Source: Xylogone sp. PMI_703 (Eukaryota > Ascomycota > Leotiomycetes). From it: a stretch of 64,000 nt of DNA. The first letter of the stretch is position 1, and every line of letters begins with the position of its first letter. Made by a program: the position numbers and the translations under genes. Of the stretch, positions 45,694 through 58,483 are shown piece after piece. Below the pieces are notes generated by a model. The model searched no databases and was not told the origin of the DNA. It saw only the letters and a list, made by a program, of their open reading frames with translations. The stretch lies in contig JAJTUQ010000001.1 of assembly GCA_021399445.1 (NCBI GenBank), positions 1,240,001 to 1,304,000 on the forward strand, read 5' to 3'.

Positions 45694-47113
45694 TTTTGGT
45701 TCCCTTTCCCGCAAGTTCCAAGTATTAAGCCAATTGGATTGATGTTTCTACTCAAATACAGGGCTTATATTAATTCTTGAATAGGAATCTGCTTTCAGAC
45801 AATTCTCGTGAGGAAAAGGGGAGATACGGAACCCCGCCGGATAAGGAACGCTAGCTAAGCCGAAGCCGCAGCGATTCTAGAGGAATATTAAAGCTGCATG
45901 CACAATCCTACCAATTTAGCCTGTCATTCAAATTACTTGGTATATGAATCTCAAATCTCCCATATTTAATAAAGAGAAGTGTGGATAGGCTGGCTATTCT
46001 CCACCTGCGCTTCCATCATGGTAAGATAGTGCCTCCAATGAAATACCGAGCTAGGACAAGAGCAATCTAGTGCGGATGTGGCGCGTCTAGTCGGACCCGG
46101 GAACTTTAAAATGTGGAGACCCATAAACCTTATGGTTCGGTCTCGGAGTCAAAACAAACCACTGCAGTATTGCTACGTGGAGGGTGTCAAATTCTGATAT
46201 TAGCGTTCGGAGCGGAACCCCGGAATAGTTACGAGTATTGTTGGTTTTATTGATCAAGACCTATTTTTACACCCATGGTGAACATATTTTTAATCTTTAT
46301 AAAAATATTCTTTAATTCTGTAGTTAAATTCTACGTGTTTAAATTTATAAGTAGTTGACTCGACGGAAAATTTCATCTCAGATAATAGTCTGTCAATTTC
46401 AGTGTTCCTGTCTTACCCCAATATCTATTAGTAAAATACAAAAGGGATCCAGGAGTGCTCGCTCTTTTGAGTGCCCGCGCTCATGATTGACCAGTCTGTC
46501 GACATGCTGCTTACTGGAAAGCGGATGGCAAATAATTACAGGAAAACAGGACCGCTCTTTGCCGACACAAAATTTATAAAAGGGGGATGTAATAAAATTG
46601 AATTTCATTTGTACCAAAAAGGCTCTTTGAGACTAGCCAGTCCTTTAAATATTCTATAGGAGCTTTTGGATCACCATCGATAATACAACTGAACGCCGCT
46701 ATACCAAGCCCGAAAACCGCTCACGGCTTCCTAGCCCACCTAAACCGAAACTAATATAAAGAAAAGGAATCATAATTACACGAAAGCTGAGATGAGATGA
46801 GATCGATACGCATGTGATCATCAACTAGCCTCCATTCCCTTGTGTAACCAGAAGTTTAACAAATTCTCGTAGACTCATCATTCTCATACTTTTATGTCTT
46901 GGGGTATTTGTAGTAGTAGATATAACCAAGGTTTGTTATATATGTGCACGAAAGGAAGTTTGATGCTATCAAATCAAAAGAAAAATATTTCGGCCTCTTC
47001 GGAAAATAGTCAAGGCCATGGTCCGGGCTATGTGGATGGTGGGTACAAACCCTCCTAATAACCACACAGCCAATTCGACAAGTTCTGATTTCCAGTGTAG
47101 AAAATCGTCAGAA
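45694..47113. other. Intergenic region between GFA and WC-1 genes
   Basis: About 1.4 kb. The left half is the GFA promoter, the middle (about 46250-46370) is very AT-rich, and the right end should be the 3' UTR of WC-1. No gene or RNA recognised. Confidence 0.4.
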
Positions 47114-50100
47114 CTATGTGCTTAAAGCACTCGAAGGAGCCGTACTCTTGGAGCCCGGCTTTGATCCGGAATTTTCCACCGCCTGGCTTCCTACGAAGCT
47201 CGGAGGGTCGAGTTTGGCAGTAGTAGTGGTAGGAGCACCAGTTATTGCTTGTGACATAGTACTTTCTTTTTGAGAAGAGTTGTGTCTTAGTGAGGCAGTT
47301 TTACCACCAGAATCGCTAGTATTGTTTGTATTGCGGGGCGATATACGTCCCATCTGGAGGGGGTAAATATGTCAGTCTGATTGGTTTCTGATGAGACTTG
47401 GCTTTGTGTTTAAAGATGATTATTACAGACGAGAAATCAGAAGAGGCAAGTGGGTGTTGATAGAATATCTCCTGCGAGTGTGTATAAAATGAAGTGCTGA
47501 AAACGTAATGAAAGTGGCAAATGCAATAAAACCAGATGGTAGGAGACCAGCGAGTAACAGAACGGAGGCAGGATAGGGAAGAGGCGCCAGAGTAGGGCTG
47601 TCGAAGTCTATACAGAATTAGGTACCGGCATCTTGCCTCGGTAATTTCGACGACTGGCAAACTCAGGTGTGACCGGGTTCCCGATACTGAGAAGGCAACC
47701 ACGCGATCATGGCCTCTTATTATCGACTTTACCTTTGCTTAAAACGATGAACAATGATTCTGACTTTTGAAAATGCTGCTGATTTCGGGATTGTTGAGGT
47801 ACGATTAGAGCTGTCTCGGCTTACCTGCTTGGCGAATCTGAGACCACAGCTATTGCAAAGGTCTCTTTGTCCAGTGGGGCCACGTCGCCACTCTGGAGTA
47901 CTCATAGTGTGGCAATTTGAACACTGACGATGGATATTACCTCCGCCTTTCCTTCTTTTTCTTTTCTTTTTGTTAGTTATGAGACCCGCAAGTTCTTCAG
48001 CAAGAATTCTGTTGTTTTTTTCCGTTTGGCGGAGTTCATATTGCCAGCTAGTGCCACTGGTGGCCTGCAATTCTTCAAAGAGACCATCGTCCGATGCTAG
48101 GGAAGGATGTTGAACGGGTTTAGAAGTACTCTTCTGAATTGAACTGGGTCCTGGGTTTGTGGCGATTGGAGAAGATGTCTCATGTTGGGATCCGAGAATT
48201 GAAGAGGTCGATAAATGGGTATTGGGAGTTGAGGCTTGGGCCTGCTGACCCATTTTCCAAAAACTCGTGGCCTTGCTACCATCTTGAACAGTATTGGAGT
48301 TATTAGTTGTGCTGCGAGACGATGCTTTCAACAGGTGTGTTTGAGCTACTAGAAAAGATGGTTTCTGGCCCTCTTTGACATCTCCAGGAAAGAGCGTAGT
48401 TTGTGCTTGCAATACGAGGCCTCGTTTATTGTGAATTTCATGCTTATGAGTCACAATAGAACCTGCCCTAGCTTGCTGAAGAGCTCGTCCAAATGGTATT
48501 CTAGAGTCTGGTCTCATTAGGGCTTGCATGCTCGTCCCAATTAACTCCTCTGGTTGTCGATCTAGAAGCGTCCTGATATTCGATGAGACAAACAGAAACA
48601 TGCCAGTAGTGGATAATTTGGTCCACACTTCATTCTCGCCAATTCCACCTGCGGTATCAACATCTTTCCGGGAAAGTCCATATACCGGTCTCTGTCGTCC
48701 GACCATCAGGATATACTTTCCATCTTCAAGGAAAGGAGACGCGTGGCTTTCAAACCATACATAACCACTCTTCTTACATCGTATTCGAAACACAATATCG
48801 ACTGCTGATTCACTTTTCAAATCAACCAATTCTCTAGTAACGGGTACAATATCACTGGGATGGCAAATTGCCGATAATGTCTGTCCCACGAGTTCTGAAG
48901 AGTCATACTCCCAGATACGCTTGCAGGACGGCGATACGTATAACAACTGACCTTTCGAAGATAAAACGCAAATCATATCATCGGTATTTTCTAGGAGGGC
49001 TCTGTCTCGTATATTCCTGGTTAATTCCGACTCATTGCTATTTGGCAATGAGTTTAGGATAACAGAAAGCTCATTACTTGTTAGCGGATGTCTGGAATCA
49101 TCTTGTATCGGTATTACAGCTGGCGGATGTAACACATATGCTGGCAAGGAGGGTTGTGAATAGTTGACAATATGCGCAGTACCACCAGCCATATCCATAA
49201 TAGCGTCAGGTTGACCAAGGATGTCCACCTGGAAGCCCACGTAATATTTGATCTCGTCGGTGTCCCAAGTGATTGGTATCAAGGTTAACAGATTTATGAA
49301 AGGCTGGCCACCTTTGCGATAGTTGATTAGACCACGCTGCACTTCTTTCCTCATGTCGATTCTCCTTTTCAAATAATGAATAGTCTTATGGTCACAATAT
49401 ATTCGCTTGGCGCCAGCTTCCAGTTCTCCTTGTGGAGACTGGAGAAAACGGCAATTGTGACCTAGAATCTCATGCCTTTTGTATCCTGTGAGATGCTCAA
49501 ATTTATCCGAGACGTAGATAATAGGATTCTCCCTGATTGTCGCATCACAGACAACAAATGGGCAGGACATATCCACTGGGGCAATGTTAACTTCGGGGTT
49601 CTCCCTTGTATTTACCTTTATCAAGGCCAGCGACACGTCGAATTCACTCGTAGTAGAGATATTTTGATGCTGTGCTGGCCTTTCCACCTTTGCCTTCTTT
49701 ACCGCACGAGTTGTCTGAATTGTGGGGGCAGGAGCATTCGGAGTGGAGCCAGGATTAGGAGAGTCCTGATAAGGATCGTTTGATGGCAATGGAGAGACCG
49801 ATTCCATTATGTTCCGAGATGCATCTAAATTCGCCGGCGAATCCAGCACGCCTCCAGAGATGGAGATTCCTGGTAGTGGCTGCAACAGGGCACTCTCCAT
49901 ACCGCCTGTTGTCATATTTCCCTGCGTACCTGGAATATTGTGACTGTTCATAACGTAGTCAGCACCCAGAGGATCAATGCTCGCAGTGTGATAATTGAAT
50001 TGACTGTTGTACATCCCAATGGAGGGATCCTCTGGGATCTGTTGCATGATAATAGGGTTATATGGCAGCATCCGCTGCATGGTGGCTGGCATGTGAAAAC

Positions 50101-50572
50101 TTCCAGCATCTACTGGTGGCACATCAGCCTGTTGCGCGGGCGATGGAAACGGAGCAGTTCCAGCTGGTATCGCGATCCCAGGACTCACATCCATATAGCT
50201 AGTGTCGAGACCCAACTCGCTGCTGGAATGACGTCGTAAAGGAGCAGCGGGAGGTGGCATTATATTCCCAAACTGAAAGCCTTGAAGACTGCCTATAGGT
50301 CCACCAAACTCCATCATAGCTGATCTTTCAGACGCATCTTGCAAATGATATGCCTGTGACAGACTTTGCTGCAGCTGTATCTCCTTACTATTTTGCATAA
50401 TAATATCATCTAGGGATTCGCCCCCAATCGAACTGCTATCGATCTGCATAGGCAACTGCCCAGTCGGAAGGTCGCCATCGCTCGCAGTAGCAATGCCAGT
50501 TCGAATTCGCTGCTCGACCAGTTGTTGCTGTAAATCCTCCTGGGAATACTGCGCCCCAAAGAACTGATTCAT
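47114..50572 (-). CDS. WC-1: White collar-1 blue-light photoreceptor and GATA transcription factor
   Basis: Exons complement(47825..50572, 47114..47353) give 995 aa. A Gln-rich N-terminus is followed by the LOV domain (about 345-465) with LGHNCRFLQ, whose Cys (about 374) forms the flavin adduct. Then come PAS-B ('TDDMICVLSSKGQLLYVSP', about 530), PAS-C ('VWTKLSTTGMFLFVSSNI', about 645), a basic NLS (KKKRKRRKGG), and a GATA finger (CSNC...CNSCGLRFAKQ, about 882-916). With WC-2 it forms the White Collar Complex, which senses blue light through FAD, activates light genes and drives frq in the clock. The start is the first ATG of the frame. The last intron is unusually long (471 bp), and reading through it gives a different tail ending at 47729. 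Confidence 0.95.
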
Positions 50573-51843
50573 GATCCCCGCATCGGCCCAGTCTTGCTCG
50601 TTCTTCCTCAATCTGCGGTATTTTGAAACGGAGTTCGACCAGTGCAAGCATCGAATCAAGCCCCAGCGTCCACCTGATTCAAACGATTGTATTGTGGTCC
50701 TTGTAATAGCGCTAGACTTGCGCACGTCTCTGGCTTCGTTGTTGAAGCCCTCGTTGAGGGTATGTTGGGTTGATAATCAACCTTGTCGCGTTGGTGCAGA
50801 CATGCGAATGAACTTGAAACGATTGCAGCTGCTTGAACGTCACCGCCGTAGCTATGCAGGAACTTCTTTTATCGCGCGGCAGGAGAGAGGCTTATACCTC
50901 AATTCGCACGATATCGGAGTCGAGGACCACTAGCAAGTGGATTGGTATTGAGCTGATAGGGAGCGGGCTCCGAGGTAGCAGAAGTGGTGTTTATGTTGGC
51001 TTGTTGGTAGCTTGTGCCGTGCCCCATCGGCTTGTGCGAGTTGTTAATTACTCAAGGCGTGCACTTGGCTGTTAGTGCCCGGGGAACTGCGCCGGTGCGC
51101 GACCCGTTGTTTCGGACCACCGTTAGACGCCAGAGCCGTCACTCATAAGGCGCTGTCCAGATAATCAATTCGTCGCTAGGAAATATGGAGGAGATTATTC
51201 AGAGAGTAAAATGCCGAGAGAGAAGGAAGTTTTCACTGTTATGGGGTTGTGAGACAGTGGCAGGTTTAATGTGGCATTGTTCTCATGTCCCGTGCATCCC
51301 CGTCGCCGTAGGCGCTCGTAGGATGTATCTCCGGTGCCTGTCACCCGCCGTCTGCATTTTCTGGGAATTACCGCGTACCACTGTATCGGAGGCACTATGC
51401 TATTTTTGGACGCAATAACTTTTAAGCCTGTTCGAAGTTTGCTTTTGTTACCATCCTACATCTAATTATCGACCGGTAAAGGATTCATAGACGCACAAAG
51501 GAAAACAGCTCCAGGTGAGCGGAATGGTAGGATTTGTGCAAAAGGACCAATAAACCCCTGTATAGAACATGAGACGCCAAGGTAAAAGTTAACTACACTG
51601 TCATAAGACCTAGACGATTCTATCCATCAATCTCTCTTCCCGTTCCCCAAGTCTCTTTAATATGCAGATTAAAGTCCTAGCAAGAGACACCCTTTCTTCC
51701 CCAAAACAAAGAAAAAACCGCATGCACGCATGGATATGGTATTGTTCACTTAGCAGCATGGCCCTGCTAGCTCATCCCTCCCTCACAGAGTCATTTGATC
51801 ATGGGGAGATATCGTCAATCATTGCTTGGTTGCTAGGATGTAT
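50573..51843. other. Intergenic region: WC-1 upstream and KAP121 3' flank
   Basis: About 1.27 kb. It holds the WC-1 promoter and a probably long 5' leader. The frame open upstream of the WC-1 ATG starts with GTG and looks non-coding. No regulatory site is claimed. Confidence 0.4.
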
Positions 51844-54800
51844 TCAACCAAAATAAGCTCTTACTGTTTGTTGTGTTTCTGGAGTCAGCTGTTGTAAGAC
51901 CTGTGCTGGATCTAGACCAGCGGTGGCCAATAAGTTCTTTGCAGATGCTACGATTCGAGAAGCGGTCTGTCCTTGTAAGGTCTCCGCCTCCAAAGCTTGT
52001 GCAATTAGGACAAAGACTTTTCCTGCCTGTGCCAGGACAGTTGGGTTGCGTCTATGGGAAAGAAATTAGTCAGAAAATAAATGGTTTGGGGGGTTTATAA
52101 CTTACTGGTCAATAAGTTGGGCAAGGTACGCATAGGCGTATGGAGCCGCCTCCTCATCGTATACAACAGGCAATGTTTCGATCCATTGAGCAATGACCTG
52201 ATCCCGGTTCTGGACGTGAGATGGATTATAGTGGAGAATTTTAGCGATCGCAGCGCACGCATTCTCTGTCGCATACACGTCGTCTTCACCTCTGGCATTT
52301 GGGAATTGCGTAACGTGGAATAATAGCTCCATAGCCATGCCTAAGAAAGGCGCCCATTGTGGGCCACCCTTATGAGCCGCCACGCCGATGCCATAAGCTG
52401 CTGCTTGACGGTTTGCAGGTGCAGGGTCCTTGCAGCCGTTGGCTAGCGGCTCAGCAATATAATTAAAATACTTGAAACTCTGTTCACCGCAGAATTCCAA
52501 CACATCATCCATAATGCATAACCCCCATTGTCTTTGAGTAGGATCTTCGCTTTTTAGGAAAGCGGCATAGGTTGTATTAAGTCGCTCCCATGCTGGAAGA
52601 AATGCGACCCCATGATTTTTGAAAACGCAGTGATAGGCTTTATTCATGTCAGATAAGAGTGTCTGATCATCTTCGATAGCAAAGAGCATATCCTCAGTTT
52701 CTTCTTCTCCATCTTCAGCGTTGGCCTTTTCTTCTGCTCTGGCTTTAACACGATCGGTATAGTCTTCCAGAGTAGAAAAGGCAGCGTCGATGAATCCCTC
52801 CATCTGCTGCTGGTTGAGAGAGTTCTTGCCCATAACCTCCACAGACTCATAGAAACATTGGTACATTTCCGCTAAAGTGTCAATTGCAGGTTCTGCGCTG
52901 AGAACCTCCAGCAGTTTTGGAATAGTTGCATTCCAGAGACCCTGTAATTCGTTTGAGGGGTTGCCGAAAGCCTTCTTGTATGAGTTGAGAAGCTGGGGTA
53001 CGCATTTTGCGGACACAACTCGAACAGGATCGTGGAAAAAGAAAGCCAATCCTGGAAGAGCGATCTTCTCCATGATCTCGGAGACGTATGGTGCAAAAGC
53101 ACCTTCAAGTACTTGGGCATAAACAACGAGAAGTTCGATCGCCATATGTTTGTCATCAAGAGTGCTGGTCTTGATACCAATCATTTTACCCTTTAGAGGA
53201 ACCAATTCCCATCCTTCTTCCTGCTGGACTTGCTCAACCTGATCTTCGTCGTCCAATAGCTGAATATCTGCCTTTGCACTTGCAAGCTCCATCAATGGTG
53301 GCATGACACTGGGTAAGAATGGTAGGAAATCAGCGCCAAGGACTCTGCACATTCGCCCCCAGCAATGCATAAGGTATTGAGCCTGGGGGTCATCTGCATC
53401 GGTGATATTCTGCTGGATCGTCGCTAGGAGTTGTACTAAAGTCATAGCATCATTCCCCAGTCGTTCCTTACCAACGGCCAATGCAATAAGAGTCGCACAT
53501 TCCATTGCTTTTGCTCTGAGAAGTCGGAGCTCTTTTGTGTTCTCTTGCTGCAGGACTGAGAATAATAATGGCATAAGTGTATCGTAATACTTGGAGAAGG
53601 CTGCTTCTGCCGAGTCTGCTATAGTGGCAATAGTGGAGAGGGCCTGCTCCTGGACATATCGCTTGGGGCTCTGGAGAAGTCTGAAGAGATGGGTGAGGAG
53701 TTCGTCGAGATATGGCTCTAGGACTGCTTTTTCAGCCTCTTCACAGAAGTTTACAAGAGCCGCAGCAGCGTGGGCCTGAACTCGGGGTTCTGGAGAATCT
53801 AAAACCGGGATTATTGCAGGTACCACAATCGCATGGTATTTCTCTTGCATTGTCCCAGCAAAATCAGTGCTCATCTGACCTAGAGCATTGCACCCTGCCC
53901 AACGAACTCGCGGGTGGGGATCACGTAAGGCGGGTACAACAAGCTCAAGGACTTTGTTTAATTCGCCAATCATTAGGTCTCGACAACCCTCAGAAATAGC
54001 AGAAATTGCCATGAGTGCGGCATGTCGATCTCTCCATGCGTCCGAAAGCATCATTCTTGGAAGCCAGCTGAACGTGGGCGCAAGGATCGTTTGTCCACCC
54101 AATTTATTCGCCAAACGGTCCATACATTGTTCGCCTGCAACGTGGTTGAGATCACTCTCTTCAGGTTCCATCTAGGCATTGTTAGTTGAAGAGAAGTGAT
54201 ACATGGTTCATGGGATCCTCACATCATCAGAAGCGTTCCATTCAGCAGCATCATCATCGTCAACACCAATATCAGTCATGAGACTAAGACACTGAGTGAT
54301 CATGTCAGCAGTGTAAGAGGGATCTTTGCGGCACATTGTTGGTGCATAGTCTGCAAAGGTGGCCATAAGCTCAAGAGCATTTTGGCGCGCCTGATCACTG
54401 AGCTCCTTATCTTGGATAACGGAAATGCTGAAAGACACTAGATTATGGAAAAGATGCTTGAACATCTTTGGTGCAACCTCAGCCAAGTCAATTAAAGCGG
54501 TCAATGCTTTTGTGAGCTCCTCCGATTCTTGAGCTTCCTTAATTGGAGGTAGGATATTGAGGACTTCTGGTATAAGTGCATAGTATTTGACCTGGGCTTT
54601 CTTGTTGATACTTCGGAAGAATGAAGCAAATGCTTCCATAGCAGCTAGCCGTACCTAACAAATACATCAGTGATATCCGCTCCATGGTAATGCATTCATT
54701 ATCGTACTGCAACTTCATCATCCTTAAATCCCTTTGTGAAAGCTGAAAGGACCGTATCCTCATGTTGTTTTTCGATAATGCCAGGTGTAGTGGCAAAGAT

Positions 54801-55421
54801 TCTATACGCAATTTCTCGTTGTCCAGAATCTTTTGACATGCTCAATGTAAACAATACTCCAAGTATCTCGGGCCATTGCTCATCTATAATCCAAAGGTGG
54901 TAAGCCACGGACCAATGAGTGAGATCGAATCCAAAACATACTATTATCGGAATACTCTCGAGCAATCTCTGCCACCGCATCACCAATTTTATTTCGGACG
55001 CTATTTGTTTGTTCGGAATTTAAGGCCTCTAAGAGCTTTTGTCTAATAACATGTGCTTGCTCCTGAGCTATTGCCAAGAAAGTTTCAACACTTTCTCCAC
55101 TAGGTATCTTGCGAGACTTGGATGCTATTCGCCGGAAAATCACAGATGCAAAAGAACGCGTCTATAATATTGATGTATTAGCTCTGTATCACGATTGGCT
55201 ACGAGAAAAAAGCTCTGCAAGGTATGAATATCTTTTACCGTCGCATCATTGGAACCATGAATCTGTTCCACTAAACCCATCAGTAGTATCTCAGGCCTGG
55301 GAGCAGTCCAGTTTGATGCAAGATGCTCTTCCGCTTGCGACCGAACACTATTATCTGATGACTGAAGAGCATCTAAGAGCTGCGCCAGCTCGGCATGTAC
55401 ATCTGCAGGAAGCACCGACAT
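51844..55421 (-). CDS. KAP121: Importin subunit beta-3 / karyopherin Kap121 (Pse1, IPO5)
   Basis: Six exons, complement(55239..55421, 54942..55161, 54708..54883, 54223..54654, 52106..54171, 51844..52051), give 1094 aa, near the 1089 aa of yeast Kap121. All junctions are GT-AG and in phase. The protein begins 'MSVLPADVHAELAQLLDAL' and continues with HEAT repeats ('TRSFASVIFRRIASK', 'AALVNFCEEAEKAVLEPYLDEL', 'QEQALSTIATIADSAE'). It has the family landmark 'ESDLNHVAGEQCMDRLANKL', an acidic loop and a conserved C-terminus ('GLDPAQVLQQLTPETQQTV'). It carries cargo such as ribosomal proteins, histones and transcription factors from cytosol to nucleus and releases them on Ran-GTP. It is divergent from SDS23. 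Confidence 0.96.
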
Positions 55422-56151
55422 CTTCAGCTTCTTTTGAAATGGTGCAGCCCTAAAAATTTCAATGAAATCGCAAGTTCAGAGGCAGCTGGTTCAACCCTGG
55501 AGCAAAGAAATAGATAATAATCACGCGCCCGAGCTGCCTGGATAGGATTTGGATCAAGGGTTTAGTTAAAGATGTAGGATAGAGAGGCTGAACCAGATCA
55601 CCAGGTGCGCAAATGTAGGCATTTGCTCATCCGGTGGTCGTTTGGTAAAACCGTCGATGGAAATCTTCTTTGGTCGACGCGTGCGATGGTGGGGTTGCCA
55701 GCAATCCAACCGCCGCACTTTTTTTTGAGACCTCGCCAAATCCTGATTGGGATTGGTAGGAGGGACAACAATGTAACGGGCTAGGCCTATTCCCTTGCGT
55801 CGGGAGATAGATTTTCCATTTCTAGGTCGACTTTGGCTTGTGGTCTTCAAACCGGAATAAAGTTAATCCCCTGCGTGATCTGCACGCACCAGTTCACTGT
55901 CGCAACATACCCCTCCCCTCAAGTGCACGAGCAGTGGAGTTCCGTCGCTCACGGCAGCTGTTCGAATCCTGGGGTATGACAGCAATGAACAGACCTACAT
56001 CATATCTTCCAAGGGTGCAGTTCAACCAGCAACCGCAGTTCTGAGCAAAAATTCAACTACATATCTATACGTGCCATCCTAGATTGATGAAGCAGTGAGT
56101 TTAGTCATCGGTCCTGGCCCAGAACCGTTGGTCCTCAGACCACCTCGAAAA
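55422..56151. other. Divergent promoter region of KAP121 and SDS23
   Basis: About 730 bp. A GTTCGAATCC near 55970 resembles a tRNA B box but no cloverleaf can be built. No other element. Confidence 0.45.
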
Positions 56152-57698
56152 ATGGCGGACCAGACCACCCCAATCGATACCTCCCACAGAAACGCCAGGG
56201 CTCCCAGTCCTGGCATGCTTACTCATAGTCATTCAGTTAACCACCGATCGAGCTTTGCTGAGAGTATCCGACATTCCCCAAGATCTCAACGTCATCTTTC
56301 TTTTACTCAAGCGGCGGTTCAGGAACTGTTGAATCATCCGCAGAGCTCCAAGATGGGGGATCCGCGGTTCGTTGGTCGAGATTGGAGGAGTATAAGAGTT
56401 GGCGAGTTAGTCCAAGCGTCTGATGTCAGGTTCTGTGAACTGGATACCTCAGTGGAACAAGCCACCAAGATTTTGATCGAGTCTGGACCTCCTAATGTGA
56501 TCATGATACGGGAGACACCTAGTGATACCGCTGCGTGTGGTACATTTGACTACAATGACTTGAACAACTATCTCTTAATTGTTGTCGGCCTTGCAAACCC
56601 CGAAGAAGGCCAGGTGGAGGCATACGAGAAGGTAGCAAGAGACGCGAGAGCCGGCATCCCGATTCCCGTGCGAGATGTACATACGCTAGCAAAGAAAGCA
56701 CCAATGGTTACCTTGTCGCAAATGGAGGATTTATCTAGGGCCGTGGAGATCTTTGGCAGTGGTGTACATCGCATTCTCGTCTGCAAAGAAGGTACATCGG
56801 ATGTTGTTGGCATTTTGAGTCAATTGAGATTAGTCCAGTTTTTGTGGGATAATGGCAGCAGCTTCCCCGCGATTGACGCACTTTACCCGTTAATCCTCAG
56901 AGACTTAGAGATAGGAACAGTTCAAACCATTGCAATCAAGTGAGTTGAGCTGAGCTTTTCCAACGACACCACTAACAACTTCTATAGCGGTGACAGGCCA
57001 TTGACAGATGCACTACAATTGATGAACAACGAAGGAGTAACTAGTGTTGCTGTTGTGGACAATGGTCTGAACGTTGTTGGGAATATATCTACTGCGGATG
57101 TTAGACTTCTTACCAATTCGAGCAGCCTGCCTCTTCTAAAATCGACCTGTATCCATTTCATATCGGTAATTCTTACGGAGAGAGGGGTGGAAGATGGCAA
57201 GGATTCGTTTCCTGGTAAATATTTCCTACCTTTGAGCAACGTTAAGTACTAGCTGGATATATTCTGACTTCGTACTTAGTTTTCTATGTTAACCCATATT
57301 CTACTCTGGCACATACAGTAGCGAAACTTATAGCCACCAAGTCGCACCGCATGTGGCTGGTGGAGTCAGCATCTCCATCACCATCTCAACCAGCAACTCC
57401 TTCACTTGCTCATTCAGTATTGGCGCCTCAAGCAGTCTCAGGTCCTGCTTCGCCGTCATTATCAGGAGCTTTTCCAGCAGTGTCAGCCGCTGCCCTCCCC
57501 GGACAGCGAACTTCTGGCCGTTTAATCGGTGTTATTAGTCTCACAGACATTCTCAACCTCTTCGCCAGACAATCAGGGCTTAATCCGCTCAGCCCAGAAA
57601 GTCAACGTGCTAGACGACGACGTAGCTCTAGCAGCTCAGTACGCCCAAGTTTTGATTCAGTTAGAGGATCTGGTGTCAGCATTGAGCTCAAACGATGA
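56152..57698 (+). CDS. SDS23: CBS-domain protein SDS23 (Moc1/Sds23 family)
   Basis: Exons 56152..56939, 56988..57214 and 57280..57698 give 477 aa. After a Ser/His-rich N-terminus the protein has four CBS motifs ('[20 protein letters not shown]', '[18 protein letters not shown]', '[36 protein letters not shown]', '[19 protein letters not shown]' with '[19 protein letters not shown]') and an Arg/Ser-rich tail. In S. pombe and budding yeast Sds23 inhibits PP2A-type phosphatases and links glucose or stress signals to mitosis and separation. The upstream in-frame extension starts with GTG, so the ATG at 56152 in AAAATGGCG context is used. A Pro/Ser-rich loop of about 50 residues splits the last CBS motif, as in other moulds. 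Confidence 0.92.
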
Positions 57699-58483
57699 GA
57701 AGGTCTTCGCTTCTTGCGGACACTATATTGCTTATATAAGCGTTACGTTGCCTAAAATTGATAAACTAGGATGAAATAAGTCTCCTGCCTCTAGTCGTTT
57801 CAAGAAGATGAAATAAGAGATGAAGCCATGATGGGGAAAGGAGAAAGTGGATACGAGCCGGCATCCTAGGTTAACATCAAGAGAGTTTTGTTTGGGAACT
57901 CCAGAAAAGAAAAGAAAAATTAAATAAAAAAAGGATTCTTCAGGTTGCATGGGATTTTCTTTCTTCCTTTCTTTAGGCTCTAATACATCTTTTGATTGGT
58001 TGTGTCGAAGATCGGAAACTATCTCATGTTCTTATGCAGGATTAACGCGACCTGCCCCGTTCCACTTCGGTTCCTCATAGATAGCATACGGAGAGTAGCA
58101 GTTGATATAGTCTCCATACAATCCTTTACTTATGCTACATTTGTGACAAATTCACAACAGGTAACATAGGTGCCCTGCTGAATACTTTTCACCCCATTAA
58201 CTCCACAGTATAAACATTGCATGCCATAATCTCCAAAACTAGATCTCTCCGTATAGTGGCCCTAATGTAAATGCCTCTATACAGTTCCTAAGAACATCCT
58301 TTATTCATAACTCCAAGCATTCCTAATAAGATAGCTCCAAATCTAGGTCAGACCCATCAGGGCAACATTCCACTGAAAGCCCTACGAATTCGAAACACCT
58401 AGTGCAGATATCCCTGAGATCATTAAAACAGTAGAACCTAAACATCGATACAAGTTAACTATATATAAAATAGGCTAAATCCT
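57699..58483. other. Intergenic region between convergent SDS23 and GH47 genes
   Basis: About 785 bp holding both 3' UTRs. No gene, RNA or repeat recognised. Confidence 0.45.

Noticed and set aside
47729..47824. Read-through end of the WC-1 frame as the main C-terminus
   Set aside because: The tail after the GATA finger is unlike WC-1. Splicing to 47353 gives GRISPR directly after the finger, matching the GRVSPR known in the family. Kept only as an alternative form.
55940..55985. GTTCGAATCC, a B-box-like sequence of a possible tRNA
   Set aside because: The five bases on either side do not pair as a T-stem, no A box or anticodon arm is found at the right distance, and no acceptor stem forms.
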